This document shows, piece after piece, positions 22,250-33,742 of a stretch of DNA of 64,000 nt. The notes beneath the pieces are model-generated. The model saw only the letters and a program-made list of their open reading frames with translations, did no database searches and was not told the origin of the DNA. The stretch spans positions 551,986,113 through 552,050,112 of the forward strand of contig NC_135497.1 of NCBI RefSeq assembly GCF_052857255.1, read 5' to 3'. Every line of letters starts with the position of its first letter. Positions within the stretch are counted from its first letter, which is position 1. The translations under genes and the position numbers were made by a program. Source of the DNA: Amblyomma americanum (Eukaryota; Arthropoda; Arachnida; Ixodida; Ixodidae).

Positions 22250-24789
22250 GTAAAACCCTGATCGGCTGTGATAGCAGTGGATCTCGGCGCGGCCATTTCT
22301 GACGTCCGCGAACGAAGTCGCAACAAACTTGCAACACCTCAGTCGAGGTTCTAAAACAGCATCACGGGAAACGATTAACATTTGCGCTATTTCCACTTCA
22401 GAATTGAAAAAAGGCACCACACCGCGATCGTGACACAACGCGTTCGAACGCTAGTCAGCTGGACTCCGCTGAAGACCACCCATATATGCACCGTTTTAGT
22501 ACTACGATCTAAAATTTTCGCCTCCTAATATTTGAAGAGTGCCCCTATTGAAAGTTACGCTATACCCTAAGATGCAATAACGATTTCAGAACGACGACGC
22601 GATTCGTATCGCGATTCCTCGGCGCTAAGTATACGGGACTAGAACAAGCTATATATGTTAGCAGTACTCATATTCGATCGTTTGTATTTATGACAGGGAA
22701 TTCACACAGCTGAGATCAGGCGCAGGTTAAATCATCAGTTATTCAAATTAGCACTGCAGTTTTTCCAGGTATATTTTAATAGCCTTTATTTTGTACCTTT
22801 TTCATTAATCCATGCACACTTCAGTTATCATCTATAAACGTTGGTTGTTACTGTCAAGTAAACAGGCCTCCGTGCTGTCTCCACACTTAAATGCTTTTGC
22901 AAAAGGCTCTTATGTATTCATCGATATCAGAACGGAGTGTCTGAATTTTGCGTGTATTAAAAATTCCCTATTTTAGCACACTTCTCTCAAATACGAACCC
23001 AAATACACGGGAAAATTATGACATTCCCAGTAATTTGGAATATGTAAAATCAGTTGTAACTGCCGCAGTTTTGCACTTCCCACAAGAGTGAACATGCAAC
23101 AGTACTGCTTTCTCTCTGTAATGTTATTCAACCCGTTGGAAAAGCCAAAATTGAAATAGCACAGTGTGCTGCCAATTAAAGCGGCCAAGCCATCTATCAC
23201 TGCGCTGAAATGCAAAGCTTTTTTTGGCACAGTGACAGCGGGCGACTTGTTTTATTTTAGCAGTCATTCCTTACCTCATGACAGATGAGAAATGCACAAG
23301 CTAGAATGCAGCAGTGCAAACAAGCCTGGAGAGTTGTGCTCAAAGCCAGTCAATGGTGACACATGCAGAAACAAGCTGGCATGTTGTCTGTACAACTCCA
23401 AAAAATTCTGAAAGTGCCCATGTTAATGAAAACAAAGCTGTTGCTTAGTACTAAGTTAAAGGCTATATATGCCTTTTAACTTCAGTGTAAACATAACATG
23501 ATGTGGGAGTTGGTAAACTGGCTTACATCTTGGCGGCTCCTGGTTGAGGTTGGGAAAGAATACTTCAAATATTTAGGGAAACAGGATGCACTGACAATGC
23601 ATAGTGGTTATCTCAAGCAGAATTTGTAGAAATATATTTACAAGGTGAAAGCTGTGTTGTTGCAAAATACAATGAAATAAAAAATAAGCATATAAGTGTG
23701 TGTAAACCTTTCATATAGCTTTACATTAACGTTTAATACTTTTTTCTGAGCAGGAAAAAAATGAGGGATCGTAACAGTGATTCTGGTTCTCAAAACAGCA
23801 GATAAAAGTGAGCATTGTCCACACCACATGTCATGAACAAAATTTTGTAACGTGCTTGCTGCTCTTATTGGCAACATCTTCTGCAAAGTAAAGCTTATTT
23901 CATTGCCGGTTTGGTTTTCAAACTGCCAAAGTTTCCTTCAGGCATACCTTATGTTCAAATGATTTAGTTGTTAACCTAACTGCTTGAAGATCTATGCTCA
24001 AGATATGCCTACTTTTCAGCTTCGTACAGGGAGTGTATGAAAATTTAAACAGTCCTAGAAGGGCTGCATATATTACGGAAAGATATTTCTTGTTTTGTGG
24101 CCCCCTTTTTTCAAAATTAAGCACCAAAATAATAAACCTCCTAAGGACCTTATATGAAAACTCGTGTTACTAATGTAACGAAAACAGCAACTCTATAAAT
24201 AAATTAATATTGAGTACAGGTTTGTGCCTTTCCATGCGTTTCACTGTCGTCAATGAAAGAAGATCGCATTCACGCACAAAATTCACAGCAGCTGTAATTT
24301 GACTCCATTCATGACGACAGAACTGCATGTGAAATTTAGCTTTATTATAGAGGAGAAGGAGGCACCCTCTTAAAAACGCTGTAAATTCGGTCCGCATAAC
24401 ATACCTGACTGGCCTTTTCAGATGAGGATAAGGATAAAATGACAAACGATCCTAGCACTTCAAACACATTGCATAATGGAAGTTTCTGTATTGCTTCGCT
24501 TGAAACAGGGTAGGACAAAAGCACAAAGGAAATGCTGGCACACACCAGCTTATAATGGAGACGGGTATGGCTGACACTAAAAGCTATTAATGCCCTCCTA
24601 TTAACATTGCCAAATTGGCCATTCCCGAGCACAGAGACGGTTGTTCTGGAGTGTTGGAATGTTGATATTGACAGTGGGATGGCAGACTATATAGCAATCA
24701 ATGAAGACAAGTTAAATTAAACTGTACAAGGAAGCAAGGCAGCAATGTGGACTATTTGGTTGTACATTTGATGGGAGAGAGAGAGAGAA
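22250..24789. other. No gene seen
   Basis: AT-rich sequence without recognisable coding, RNA or repeat structure. Reading frames are short and on both strands. It looks like ordinary intronic or intergenic DNA, and is among the least repetitive parts of the window. Confidence 0.4.
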
Positions 24790-24890
24790 AAAAAACTTTA
24801 TTTGGTCCAATAAGGGTTTTGCGTTCGGTCTTCATCTTCATCACTGCAGACTCTTGACCTTCAAAGGAGGGTAGGGCCCCCCTAACGTGC
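24790..24890 (-). mobile_element. LINE 3' UTR remnant (minus strand)
   Basis: On the minus strand the segment ends GGACCAAATAAAG followed by a T/A-rich run and a (GA)n-like tract. That is the typical shape of a LINE 3' end with polyadenylation signal and tail. No coding part is preserved, so the family is unknown. Confidence 0.45.
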
Positions 24891-24892
24891 TA

Positions 24893-25293
24893 CACACGGA
24901 CAAAAACCGACAACTGTAACAAAGAACGCAGGACAAGCACGCACTAACAACTAAAAATTTTTCTGGTACGAGAAATTTTTCTGGTACGAGGGCACATAAA
25001 TACATTTCATGCACAAGCTCAAAACAATCATTTCATTGCTACCGTCTGTGTCGCACGCTCCTTCGTTTCTTGACTAGTTCTAACTCCTCACTTGAGAACA
25101 AGACCCGGGTGTGCTTGCGCACTCGTCTTCACCAGCCTCCCATTTCTCAGGCTTCTTTTATTTTCGTTCTTGTCCCTTGCACGAGCTAAAATTGTAGTCC
25201 GTTCAAAATAAGGTGAACGTTTCTGATTTGCACAATGGGGTGCTTGCCATGTGTCCGTCTTTTCAGTTGCCGGTTTTTGTCCGTGTGTAGCGC
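24893..25293. repeat. Inverted repeat pair flanking about 350 bp; includes an 18-bp tandem duplication
   Basis: ACACACGGACAAAAACCG at about 24893-24910 is the reverse complement of CGGTTTTTGTCCGTGTGT at about 25272-25289. Inside, an 18-bp unit AAATTTTTCTGGTACGAG occurs twice in tandem (about 24954-24989). The outer motif looks like Penelope-like or foldback-element termini, but no protein supports this. Confidence 0.55.
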
Positions 25294-28260
25294 GTTATTC
25301 CCATCAAGTGAAATGAAGGTCATTAATTAAAGTAAGAAAAGGGGAAGGGCCAAGTACAATACCTTTCGGGCTGCCCGAGATTCCAAAAAAAGAAAGGCAG
25401 GATGAGCAAGAGTTAGCATGGGCTAACTGCTGTTAACTGGCTAGGATCACTTAAATCCCACTCAGAACAGTATGATGCAAGACATCATTTAATAACGGAT
25501 TTTATCACATATTTTCTCAAAGAGACTAAGGTGCAAGTGTATGTCACGAAGAACGAAAAGTTCGCTATCACAGGTATGCTTTTGAAAAAGTGTACCTACT
25601 TGGAAGGAACAATTTAATGGTCCACAGCAATTTAGCAGTGTGAGAGTACTTAGTGTTTTTCGGGATTAGTATCTTGTGCTAGTCATAGAAATGGTGCAAT
25701 GATTTGGTGCTTTTGACATCAGAACTAAAACATTTACCACATTCTGCTGTATGCAGCCATGCCTCGTTAATATCCACCCTGTAATTTGATGGCTTGAAAT
25801 ATGGACAGTTTTTCTGGGGATGAAACTTTATCAAAGCATGCGTGCCTTAACATGGATACTTGCTGTTTGGACAAATGGTAGGGTTTAAATGCACAAAGCC
25901 AATTAGGACCCGCATCTTTTTGTCGTGTAATATGGAATGCAATGGCAACGTCTGGACTATGGTAACTAGCTACTATAACATAGCGCATGTACTGTTAGAA
26001 GTGCTTGGCGACAAATACAGAATGAATCATATGGCTGTTGCTCTGTGGAATTGCCCTTATACCACTTGCAGCATAGCGTGCAGTTTTTGCTAAACATTGA
26101 ACTGCCAGGCACGCAGACTCTTTCCGCTTGCACTTTCTGACTGACCAAGCACTTCTCTTTGTGGTGTCAGAATCATTGGCACTGAAAGGCTCGGCGACTA
26201 ATTTCCTGGCGCACTTTGTTCACTGCACAAATTAATTAATTAAGCCGCTCGCTTCCTGTATAGCCTTTTTTGTTATAATCTAAGAGATGTCTTCTTGCAA
26301 CACTAATTTAAAGTTTTTTTTTTAACAGAGCACACGGCAAGAAGAAAAAGACCACTTGAGGTAAAGCACGTCGGACACGAGGAGAACTTGGCACAGGTGC
26401 AAAACAGGCAATCTGCAAATACATCCAAGCAGTAAGGAAATGGGTTGAAATTAAATGTTATCTTAACCTCGACAGGTCGATCGCTGGACCGGCACTGTAG
26501 AACAATTAGAAACGACTCAACGTCAGCATTGCAGGGCCTACTACAGTGCAATAGCGCATAGCACATATTGAAAAATCAAAATAAACATTGTTAATGTGGT
26601 TTTGGCAATATACACAAATATGGCCCTGCCACGGCCATACGACAAATATGAACAGATGTGTGCCCACAGAAACCTACAACTGAGCATTGTGGAAGGTGCA
26701 AACAAGCATCTACATTCAAGCAAACAAATTTAAAAATGCAGCAAATGCAAAGAAGGCGAAGAAAATCTAGGAAGCATTCTATCTCTCTGACAAATACATT
26801 CTCATATATGCCCATCATCGCCTTCATACGAAAAATCCTCGTACCGGATAATAGGTTAACACTGTTAGATCTTTTGGAAACAATATAACCGCCGACCTCC
26901 CTCGGTAGTCTCGAATTTTTTGGCTATTAACGTTTTTGCGGTCGTCAAAAGCGTTCCCTATTCGTTTTCTATCTTAACTGCTCGATGCGAATGACGGAAA
27001 CATTCTGAAAGAAAGATTTTGCTGCACATCGGAAGACTCCACCATTGGCTTCAATATTTGCATAACAATACGTTACAATATTTAAATATCTAACTATAAT
27101 CTGTTTTTGTTCTGCTTTCTTATCAAATATTTTTTAGCAACAAAATAATTACATTACTTTTTCGCATTGATCCACACACCACAAATTAAAAAAAAAACGA
27201 TAGAAACATTCGCCAATGCTCCACAGTTTCGGGGACTGTTAGCTTCCTTGACATTTGGAGCAATACATAAACTGACAGGCCATTCCGAATTCGGATTAAC
27301 AATCACCGCGTTCACACTAAATCGATTCCAAATCTTCACTTATACAAGCATTGGGTTGACGCACTAAAATTAACAATTCTTCAAGGGGGCTTCAAAAACA
27401 CGCGAGAAAGCGAACAACGTGGATCCTGTTTTATTCACAAGTTTAATGCCATTCTAGAGGATATGAACAAAAAACCTGGGACACTTCCTTTTATTTATGG
27501 TGTCCAGACCAAACCACTCATAAACGGGCTACCTCTTTTATATCTTTCTTGTTTCTTATTGAACGCCTCAGACCTTTTTCTTCTCCTTTCTTTTACTAGA
27601 CTTCCCCATGCAGTATTCATGAGCAACGTTTGGGAAAATCTGTGATAACTTAACCCTTCCTGGCCAGTTCATGTTTTCTTTCCTTTTTTTCCTTGCGATA
27701 CCTACTAACGCGATTTGAAGGTGATCACGTCAGGCTAAACCTACTCAGATTAAAATGCTCGAATAGAATTCATTTTTAAAAGAACGCTGCATCAAATGCA
27801 TCAGCTTAGCAAGCCGGAGAATTCATCTATCCCGCACCGTCATGTTTACTGCAGACCAAGTCACCGTCACGTTATAAATATTTCTTGGTGCGTTGGACCC
27901 GAGCGAATGTAATAACCTTCAAACCACACTAGTCTGTACTCCCGGCGGCCTCGATTCGACGACCTGCTCGAGGAGAATTGGCGGAGAGGAAGCATTGTTT
28001 AATTAAACGCAAACTCCAGTCGGGTCGGTTCTTACCCCCATGCTCGCGAAGTTCATTTCGTTCCTTCCGAACATTTTCGTGTGTCTCCTCACGGGAAATT
28101 ATTGCCCAGCGGCGCCTCCTTAGCCACGCATCGATGTTGGAGCCCATGTTTCTATTTTGTCTGTTCCTTTCTCTCTTTTTTGCCGCCCTATCCCAGTCCC
28201 CCGCCCGCTTTCTTATCTTATTTTTCTCCCCATCTTGTCCCCATCTTATCTTTTTTCTCC
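25294..28260. other. No gene seen
   Basis: Low-GC sequence with only short, unrecognised frames. It becomes pyrimidine-rich (CT-rich) from about 28160 to 28260, just before a CA/TA microsatellite. No RNA gene or clear mobile element found. Confidence 0.4.
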
Positions 28261-28261
28261 C

Positions 28262-28347
<86 letters not shown>
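28261..28347. repeat. (CA)n(TA)n compound microsatellite
   Basis: About nine CA units lead directly into about 68 bp of TA. The right edge is the outer end of a tRNA-headed foldback repeat (AAGGAATAGAGTTTACAAACGG), as at the start of the second copy near 29876. Confidence 0.97.
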
Positions 28348-28350
<3 letters not shown>

Positions 28351-28493
28351 GAATAGAGTTTACAAACGGCAGAAAAAGCAAAGGTCTTTATGCTAATGTT
28401 GCGACTACATTCTGGCCTGCGGCAGAATGAACACTGTGATCACAATGACGAAGGCCAGTTATTGTGCCGTGTGTAGACGCTATTCCGTTTCTA

Positions 28494-28578
28494 TATACAT
28501 ACATACATACATACATACATACATACATACATACATACATACATACATACATACATACATACATACATACATACACAC
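28494..28578. repeat. (ACAT)n tetranucleotide microsatellite
   Basis: About 85 bp of ACAT units inside foldback copy A, at the place where copy B (about 30018-30030) has a short TATATA run. The same internal site has therefore grown different simple repeats. Confidence 0.95.
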
Positions 28579-28796
28579 ATTTATATTTATATATATGTAT
28601 ATATATAGCAGACAAGGTGAAGGAAATGGGGGGATCGTTTGACAAACCTGTGAAGGGAGCCCCCACAGTCACCACAACCAAGGTGCATAAGGCAATGACT
28701 AATTTTTTTATGTGTTGTGCTTATCAGTGGGATAATAATACTTATATTAATCTATCACTTAAAGAAAATTACTTGTAATGCAACAGAAAAAAACAA

Positions 28797-28885
28797 CCAT
28801 GCCGCCGGTGGGATCCGAATCCACGGCCTCTGAATATTGCGACCGGTGCTCCACCAAATGAGCTACGGCGACGGCTGTCCAATAT
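28797..28885 (-). repeat. tRNA-derived head, left arm of copy A
   Basis: The minus strand reads GTAGCTCATTTGGTGGAGCACCGG (A-box-like, split by the foldback) followed by GGATTCGGATCCCACCGGC (B-box-like). This resembles the internal RNA polymerase III promoter of tRNA-derived SINEs. The anticodon stem does not pair properly and the 7-bp acceptor stem is not evident, so it is not a working tRNA gene. Confidence 0.65.
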
Positions 28886-28942
28886 ACTGCTCTCGTGGGT
28901 ATTTATGTTTATTGGGTGTTTATAGGGGTGGGAGAGCAGCAC

Positions 28943-29028
28943 ATTGGACAGCCGTCGCCGTAGCTCAGTTGGTATAGCACCGGACGCTATATTCGGAGGT
29001 CGTGGGTTCGGATACCACTGGCGGCATG
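28943..29028 (+). repeat. tRNA-derived head, right arm of copy A
   Basis: Plus strand has GCCGTAGCTCAGTTGGTATAGC (A-box-like) and GTGGGTTCGGATACCACTGG (B-box-like), the mirror image of the head at 28797-28885. The two heads point away from each other, so each would direct transcription outwards. The mismatched anticodon loop argues against a functional tRNA. Confidence 0.65.
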
Positions 29029-29161
29029 GTTGTTTTTTCTGCTGCTTTATAGGTAATTTTCTTTAAGCGATAGCTTAATCTTATTATTATCCCACTAATA
29101 AGGACAACCCATATAAAAAATTAAATTCCCTTATGCACGTTGGTTTCGGTGATTGTTGGCT

Positions 29162-29629
<468 letters not shown>

Positions 29630-29683
29630 TGTTGTGAAAACATGACGTTCTTGCCTGCTTAATAGAATATAGAACGAAGTGTA

Positions 29684-29828
29684 CGTTTCGATGAAACATT
29701 TTTAGTTTGCTCGGCGTTTGTTTCGATCCGATGACCGCTCTTTTTCAAGAGTGATCGAAAGATCGGTCGGCTGATCGAAACGTCGAGTAAAAAAATGTTT
29801 CCTTAAACGAAGCGAAGTGTATACTTCG
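29684..29828. repeat. Foldback sequence with PLE-like 3' hallmark
   Basis: Imperfect hairpin: GATGAAACATTTTTAG ... CGGCGTTTGTTTCGATC on the left pairs with GATCGAAACGTCGAG ... AAAAATGTTTC on the right. The GATCGAAACGTCG type of sequence resembles the hairpin region found at the 3' end of Penelope-like elements. There is no coding support, so the assignment is tentative. Confidence 0.4.
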
Positions 29829-29860
<32 letters not shown>

Positions 29861-29875
29861 ATATATATATATATA
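29829..29875. repeat. (CT)n(AT)n compound microsatellite
   Basis: About 32 bp of CT (with one interruption) is followed by about 15 bp of AT. The AT part joins foldback copy B at AAACTGAGAGTTGACAAACGG. Confidence 0.95.
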
Positions 29876-30364
29876 AACTGAGAGTTGACAAACGGCAGAA
29901 AAAGCATCAGTCGTTATGCTAACTTTGCGACTAGGGTCTCACCTTCGGCAGAATGAACACTATGATCACAATGATGAAGGCCACTTTTTGAGCTGTGTGT
30001 AAACGCGATTCCGTTTTTATATATATATAGCAGACAAGGTAACGGAAATGAGGGGCACGTTTGACAAACCTATGAACGGAGCCTACAGTCACCGGAAGCA
30101 AGGTCCATAAGGGAATGTTTAATTTTTTTTATGTGATGTGCTTATCAATGGGATAATAATACTTAGATTAATCTATCGCTTAAAGAAAATTACATATAAT
30201 ACAGCTGAAAAAACAACCATGCCACCTGTGGGATCCGAACCCACGACCTCCGTATATCGCGTCCGGTGCTCTACCAACTGGGCTATGGCCCTGGCTGTCC
30301 AATGTGCTGCTCTCGTGGGTATTTATGTTTATTGGGTGTTTATTGGGGTGGGAGAGCAGCACAT

Positions 30365-30432
<68 letters not shown>

Positions 30433-30458
30433 GATTGAATAATCTAAGTAATAATGCC
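29876..30458. repeat. tRNA-headed foldback repeat, copy B (right arm mostly lost to a TA tract)
   Basis: Same order as copy A. An outer segment leads through a short TATATA to GCAGACAAGG and TAAGGGAATG, then the left arm and a tRNA-like head on the minus strand (about 30221-30300, with AGCCCAGTTGGTAGAGCACCGG and GTGGGTTCGGATCCCACAGG). The centre is CTGCTCTCGTGGGT ... GAGAGCAGCACATCGGA. At that point a (TA)n tract (30369-30428) replaces most of the right arm. A short terminal piece, AAGCGATTGAATAATCTAAG, remains at 30429-30452. Confidence 0.78.
30369..30428. repeat. (TA)n microsatellite, 60 bp
   Basis: Perfect TA tract lying inside the right arm of foldback copy B. Confidence 0.97.
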
Positions 30459-30650
30459 ACACTGCTCACATTCTGCGAGCGCCGCCAAGCGGCCGAGCGT
30501 CATTACTGGGCTCCTGTGGGAGCGAAGAAGAGGACGTTCCCGTTCGAACGCGCGCTGCTGGGTTTCTGGCCTTCAGATTAAAAAAGCCCCTTTTTCGTGC
30601 CGTCCTACGTTTGTCGGCGACATTTTGGTGGAGGTGCTGGGTATCGTTCC

Positions 30651-32039
30651 ATGAACGCTCACCCCGAGGGCAACTCTGACGCTGATCAGCGACGCTTGGA
30701 CACAACACCCGTCCACAAAGCGAGCCGCCGCCTAAGAGGCCTGCAACGTGAGTGTCAGCCACTGACGAGGCCGGTGCGTACCATGACGTCTACTACAGGC
30801 AGTCAGACAGGCCAGCTTTCCGGCACTGTCCCGCCCGTTGTAGTTCTCACCCCTCGCTCACCACCATCCTTCCACGGCGATCGGTTTGAGGACGTCGAGG
30901 ACTGGTTGTCCAGCTTTGACCGTGTGGCCACTTTTAACCAGTGCGACGACGACCGAAAACTACTAAACGTCTATTTCTCGTTCCAAGACTCTGCGAAGAC
31001 ATGGTTAGAGAACCATGAGGCATCCTTTACGAACTGGGAAGCGTTCCGCCGTCAGTTGCTGGCTACCTTCAGCACAAACGCAAGCAAGGAAAATGCCGAA
31101 CTCGCCCTTCGCACCAGGTCACAGCAGGCGAACGAAAGCGTCGCTATGTTTATTGAAGACATGGCACGTCTTTTCAATCGGGCTGACCCTGCCATGCCAG
31201 AGGCTACTAAGGTGCGCCACCTCATGCGTGGTGTGGAGGAGCAGCTCTTCGCTGGCCTCATACGCGACCCACCAAGAACCGTCGCTGACTTCGCTAAAGA
31301 AGCCACAGGCATGGAACGTTCCTTACAGGAACGCAGTGCGCAGTACGGTCGTCCGGGAAGTGTTGCGGCCAGCAACTATTGTGCGTCCCTGCCAGTCGCC
31401 GGGGACGAGGCTCTTCGGGAGCTTGTGCGGAGTGTAGTTCGCGAAGAACTGCGCAACCTCCGCTTAGATGCTCCACCTGCCAGTGTTGCAGCTGTAGCCG
31501 ATGCCGTCCGCGAGGAAATTCGGCGAGCAGTCCAGCCACCACTGGCACCACAGCCGGAGCCGTACGCCAGCAGCTATAACGAAGCCCTACGGACACCGCA
31601 GCCGGAGCCGTACATCATGAGCTACAGTGAAGCTCTGCGGAGACCTGCGCCAGTTCCACATGCGTTCCGCCCTGCTGTCGAACAAACGCAGGGGTACTTT
31701 CCCTCCGCCGAGCTGCGTGACCCGCGTCCTGTTCGAAAAGCTGACGTGTGGCGCAGACCCAACAACCGGCCACTATGCTACCACTGCGGGGAGCCCGGTC
31801 ATATCCCCCGCAACTGCCCCTACCGGCGGATGGGATTAAGAGGATTTCCACCGAGCGCACCTCGACCGCGCTATGGTGAGAGACCGCGAGACATTGAGCA
31901 GTACTTGGCCGATAATGTGCTGCCCTCAACGCCTCCACGACGCCAGTCTAGGTCGCCGTCTCCAAGACGAGTTCCTCCACCCAGTCATGCACCATCATCT
32001 GGCCAATTCAGAGGCACGTCTCCCCGCCGGGAAAACTGA
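30651..32039 (+). CDS. gag: Gypsy Gag polyprotein (intact frame)
   Basis: The frame is open for 480 codons from 30597, but the upstream part overlaps the primer-binding-site region. ATG 30651, or ATG 30783 in a better context (ACCATGA), is more plausible. Residues after RSPPSFHGDRFEDVEDWLSS form the retrotransposon Gag domain (capsid-like, about 30870-31320). A Pro/Glu-rich linker with a duplicated QPEPY..SY.EALR unit (about 31556-31640) follows, then one CCHC knuckle CYHCGEPGHIPRNC at 31776-31817. The tail is basic and SR-rich. Gag would form virus-like particles and bind element RNA. The frame has no stops, which is unusual for this region and suggests a fairly recent insertion. Confidence 0.85.
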   Translation: MNAHPEGNSDADQRRLDTTPVHKASRRLRGLQRECQPLTRPVRTMTSTTGSQTGQLSGTVPPVVVLTPRSPPSFHGDRFEDVEDWLSSFDRVATFNQCDDDRKLLNVYFSFQDSAKTWLENHEASFTNWEAFRRQLLATFSTNASKENAELALRTRSQQANESVAMFIEDMARLFNRADPAMPEATKVRHLMRGVEEQLFAGLIRDPPRTVADFAKEATGMERSLQERSAQYGRPGSVAASNYCASLPVAGDEALRELVRSVVREELRNLRLDAPPASVAAVADAVREEIRRAVQPPLAPQPEPYASSYNEALRTPQPEPYIMSYSEALRRPAPVPHAFRPAVEQTQGYFPSAELRDPRPVRKADVWRRPNNRPLCYHCGEPGHIPRNCPYRRMGLRGFPPSAPRPRYGERPRDIEQYLADNVLPSTPPRRQSRSPSPRRVPPPSHAPSSGQFRGTSPRREN

Positions 32040-32107
32040 AGACGGCGTCCTCTGGGGGTAGGACCGCCGCTGCCGCAGACAGTGAACAGCCTCCATCCGA
32101 CGATTTT

Positions 32108-32424
32108 ATGCGACGACCCCACCCGCCGACCTTAAAGACAATCCCACCGCCGACCTCACCGACGACCTCAGCGACGACCCCATCGAAGACGGCACCAAAA
32201 ACCTCGCCGACAAATTGTCAAACAGTTGTTTCCGCCGCCGAAATTCTTGTTGCCGCCGATGGCTATGACGTATCTGCAATCGTCGATACCGGAGCCGACT
32301 TTTCTGTCATGGGTAGTAACCTAGCCGCAACCCTCAGAAAGGTTCTAACACCTTGGCATGGGCCGCAGATACGCACAGCTGGTTGCCATGTGGTAACGCC
32401 GGTTGGCGTCTGCACCAGCCGTAT
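32108..32424 (+). pseudogene. Gypsy protease fragment (truncated)
   Basis: After a Pro/Thr-rich linker the frame contains the retropepsin active site, VDTGADFSVM, with Asp at 32285-32287, then a flap-like stretch and HVVTPVGVCTSRI. It ends abruptly at about 32424 where unrelated sequence begins, so the rest of the protease and the link to RT are missing. It lies in a different frame from gag. Confidence 0.75.
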
Positions 32425-32440
32425 AAAGCCGTATCCCACA

Positions 32441-32504
32441 ACACATTAAAAAAAATAAACATTCCCCTATGCACCTTGGTTTCGATGACGGTTGGCTCAT
32501 CTAA
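32441..32504 (-). repeat. Fragment of the tRNA-headed foldback repeat (outer end)
   Basis: ACATTCCCCTATGCACCTTGG followed by TTTCGATGACGGTTGGCTC matches the outer end of copy A (29122-29162) and the 3237 fragment. As in copy A, the GGCTC end passes directly into a TG/CA tract. Confidence 0.7.
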
Positions 32505-33240
<736 letters not shown>

Positions 33241-33658
33241 ACACACGTACACTGTGCATGAAAACACACTGACACACACGAAAGAAAAAGAAAAACGGCG
33301 GCAAAAAAAACATCAGAGTTTGGGAAAGTGTCGTGTAGGGGGTAAATGTGAATGGCGGGAGCGTTTAAGCGAGGGTCTTCAATTGCCGCCCGCTCCGCAA
33401 GGTGGTCGCACCGTGAAGATAGGTGTGGGGCTGGGGTTGAAGAGCTTTGTGTAAGCAGATGGGCGAAGCTTGAAAAAGATGCCCCTACCCAGAAACGACC
33501 GAGGTATGTGAAGCCAGCGCTCCTAAGGTCGGCACTGGCTCTGCAAGGGGCGGATGGAGGACAATACACCTGGACTTAATGCGGTGACGAATTGTTCCAA
33601 ATTTGTAACTAAAGTACCACTCGCTTCCTCTCTTTCCCGGGTGTTGTGGAACCCACCC
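33241..33658. other. No gene seen
   Basis: Mixed sequence between FB2 copy 2 and a Gypsy LTR fragment. It contains an open frame on the minus strand without recognisable similarity. It could be remaining Gypsy 5' LTR or unrelated host DNA. Confidence 0.35.
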
Positions 33659-33742
33659 TGTAGGATGTTGCAGAGCTGGGTCCCTCTGACATCACGCCGA
33701 CAGCGACTAGCATCGTCACCTATTACGTCAACCTCCTGTCTG
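33659..33742 (+). repeat. Gypsy LTR fragment (direct repeat of 36340-36418)
   Basis: About 80 bp with TCTGACATCACGCCGACAGC and CGTCACCTATTACGTCA matches 36340-36418, which lies just beyond the pol C-terminus and before an AATAAA. The two copies flank the pol remnant as direct repeats, as LTRs would. The direct abutment to pol codons means a deletion or recombination removed the intervening gag and protease. Confidence 0.6.

Larger units (their letters stand above)
30459..32424 (+). mobile_element. Gypsy LTR retrotransposon, 5' part (LTR remnant, gag, protease)
   Basis: A partial Gypsy element: a presumed 5' LTR remnant to about 30622, a primer-binding-site-like sequence TTTTGGTGGAGGTGCTGG (30623-30640), gag, then a protease. 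It is cut in the middle of the protease region at about 32424, where a tRNA-foldback fragment, microsatellites and FB2 follow. A Gypsy pol remnant resumes at 33743. I cannot tell whether that pol belongs to this element or another, because it is preceded by an LTR fragment. Confidence 0.8.

Noticed and set aside
28388..28681. Frame of repeated Tyr-Val-Cys-Met / Ile-His-Thr-Tyr
   Set aside because: Translation of the (ACAT)n microsatellite.
28943..29028. Functional tRNA gene
   Set aside because: A- and B-box-like sequences are present, but the anticodon stem and loop and the acceptor stem do not fit, and the same sequence recurs in a repeat family.
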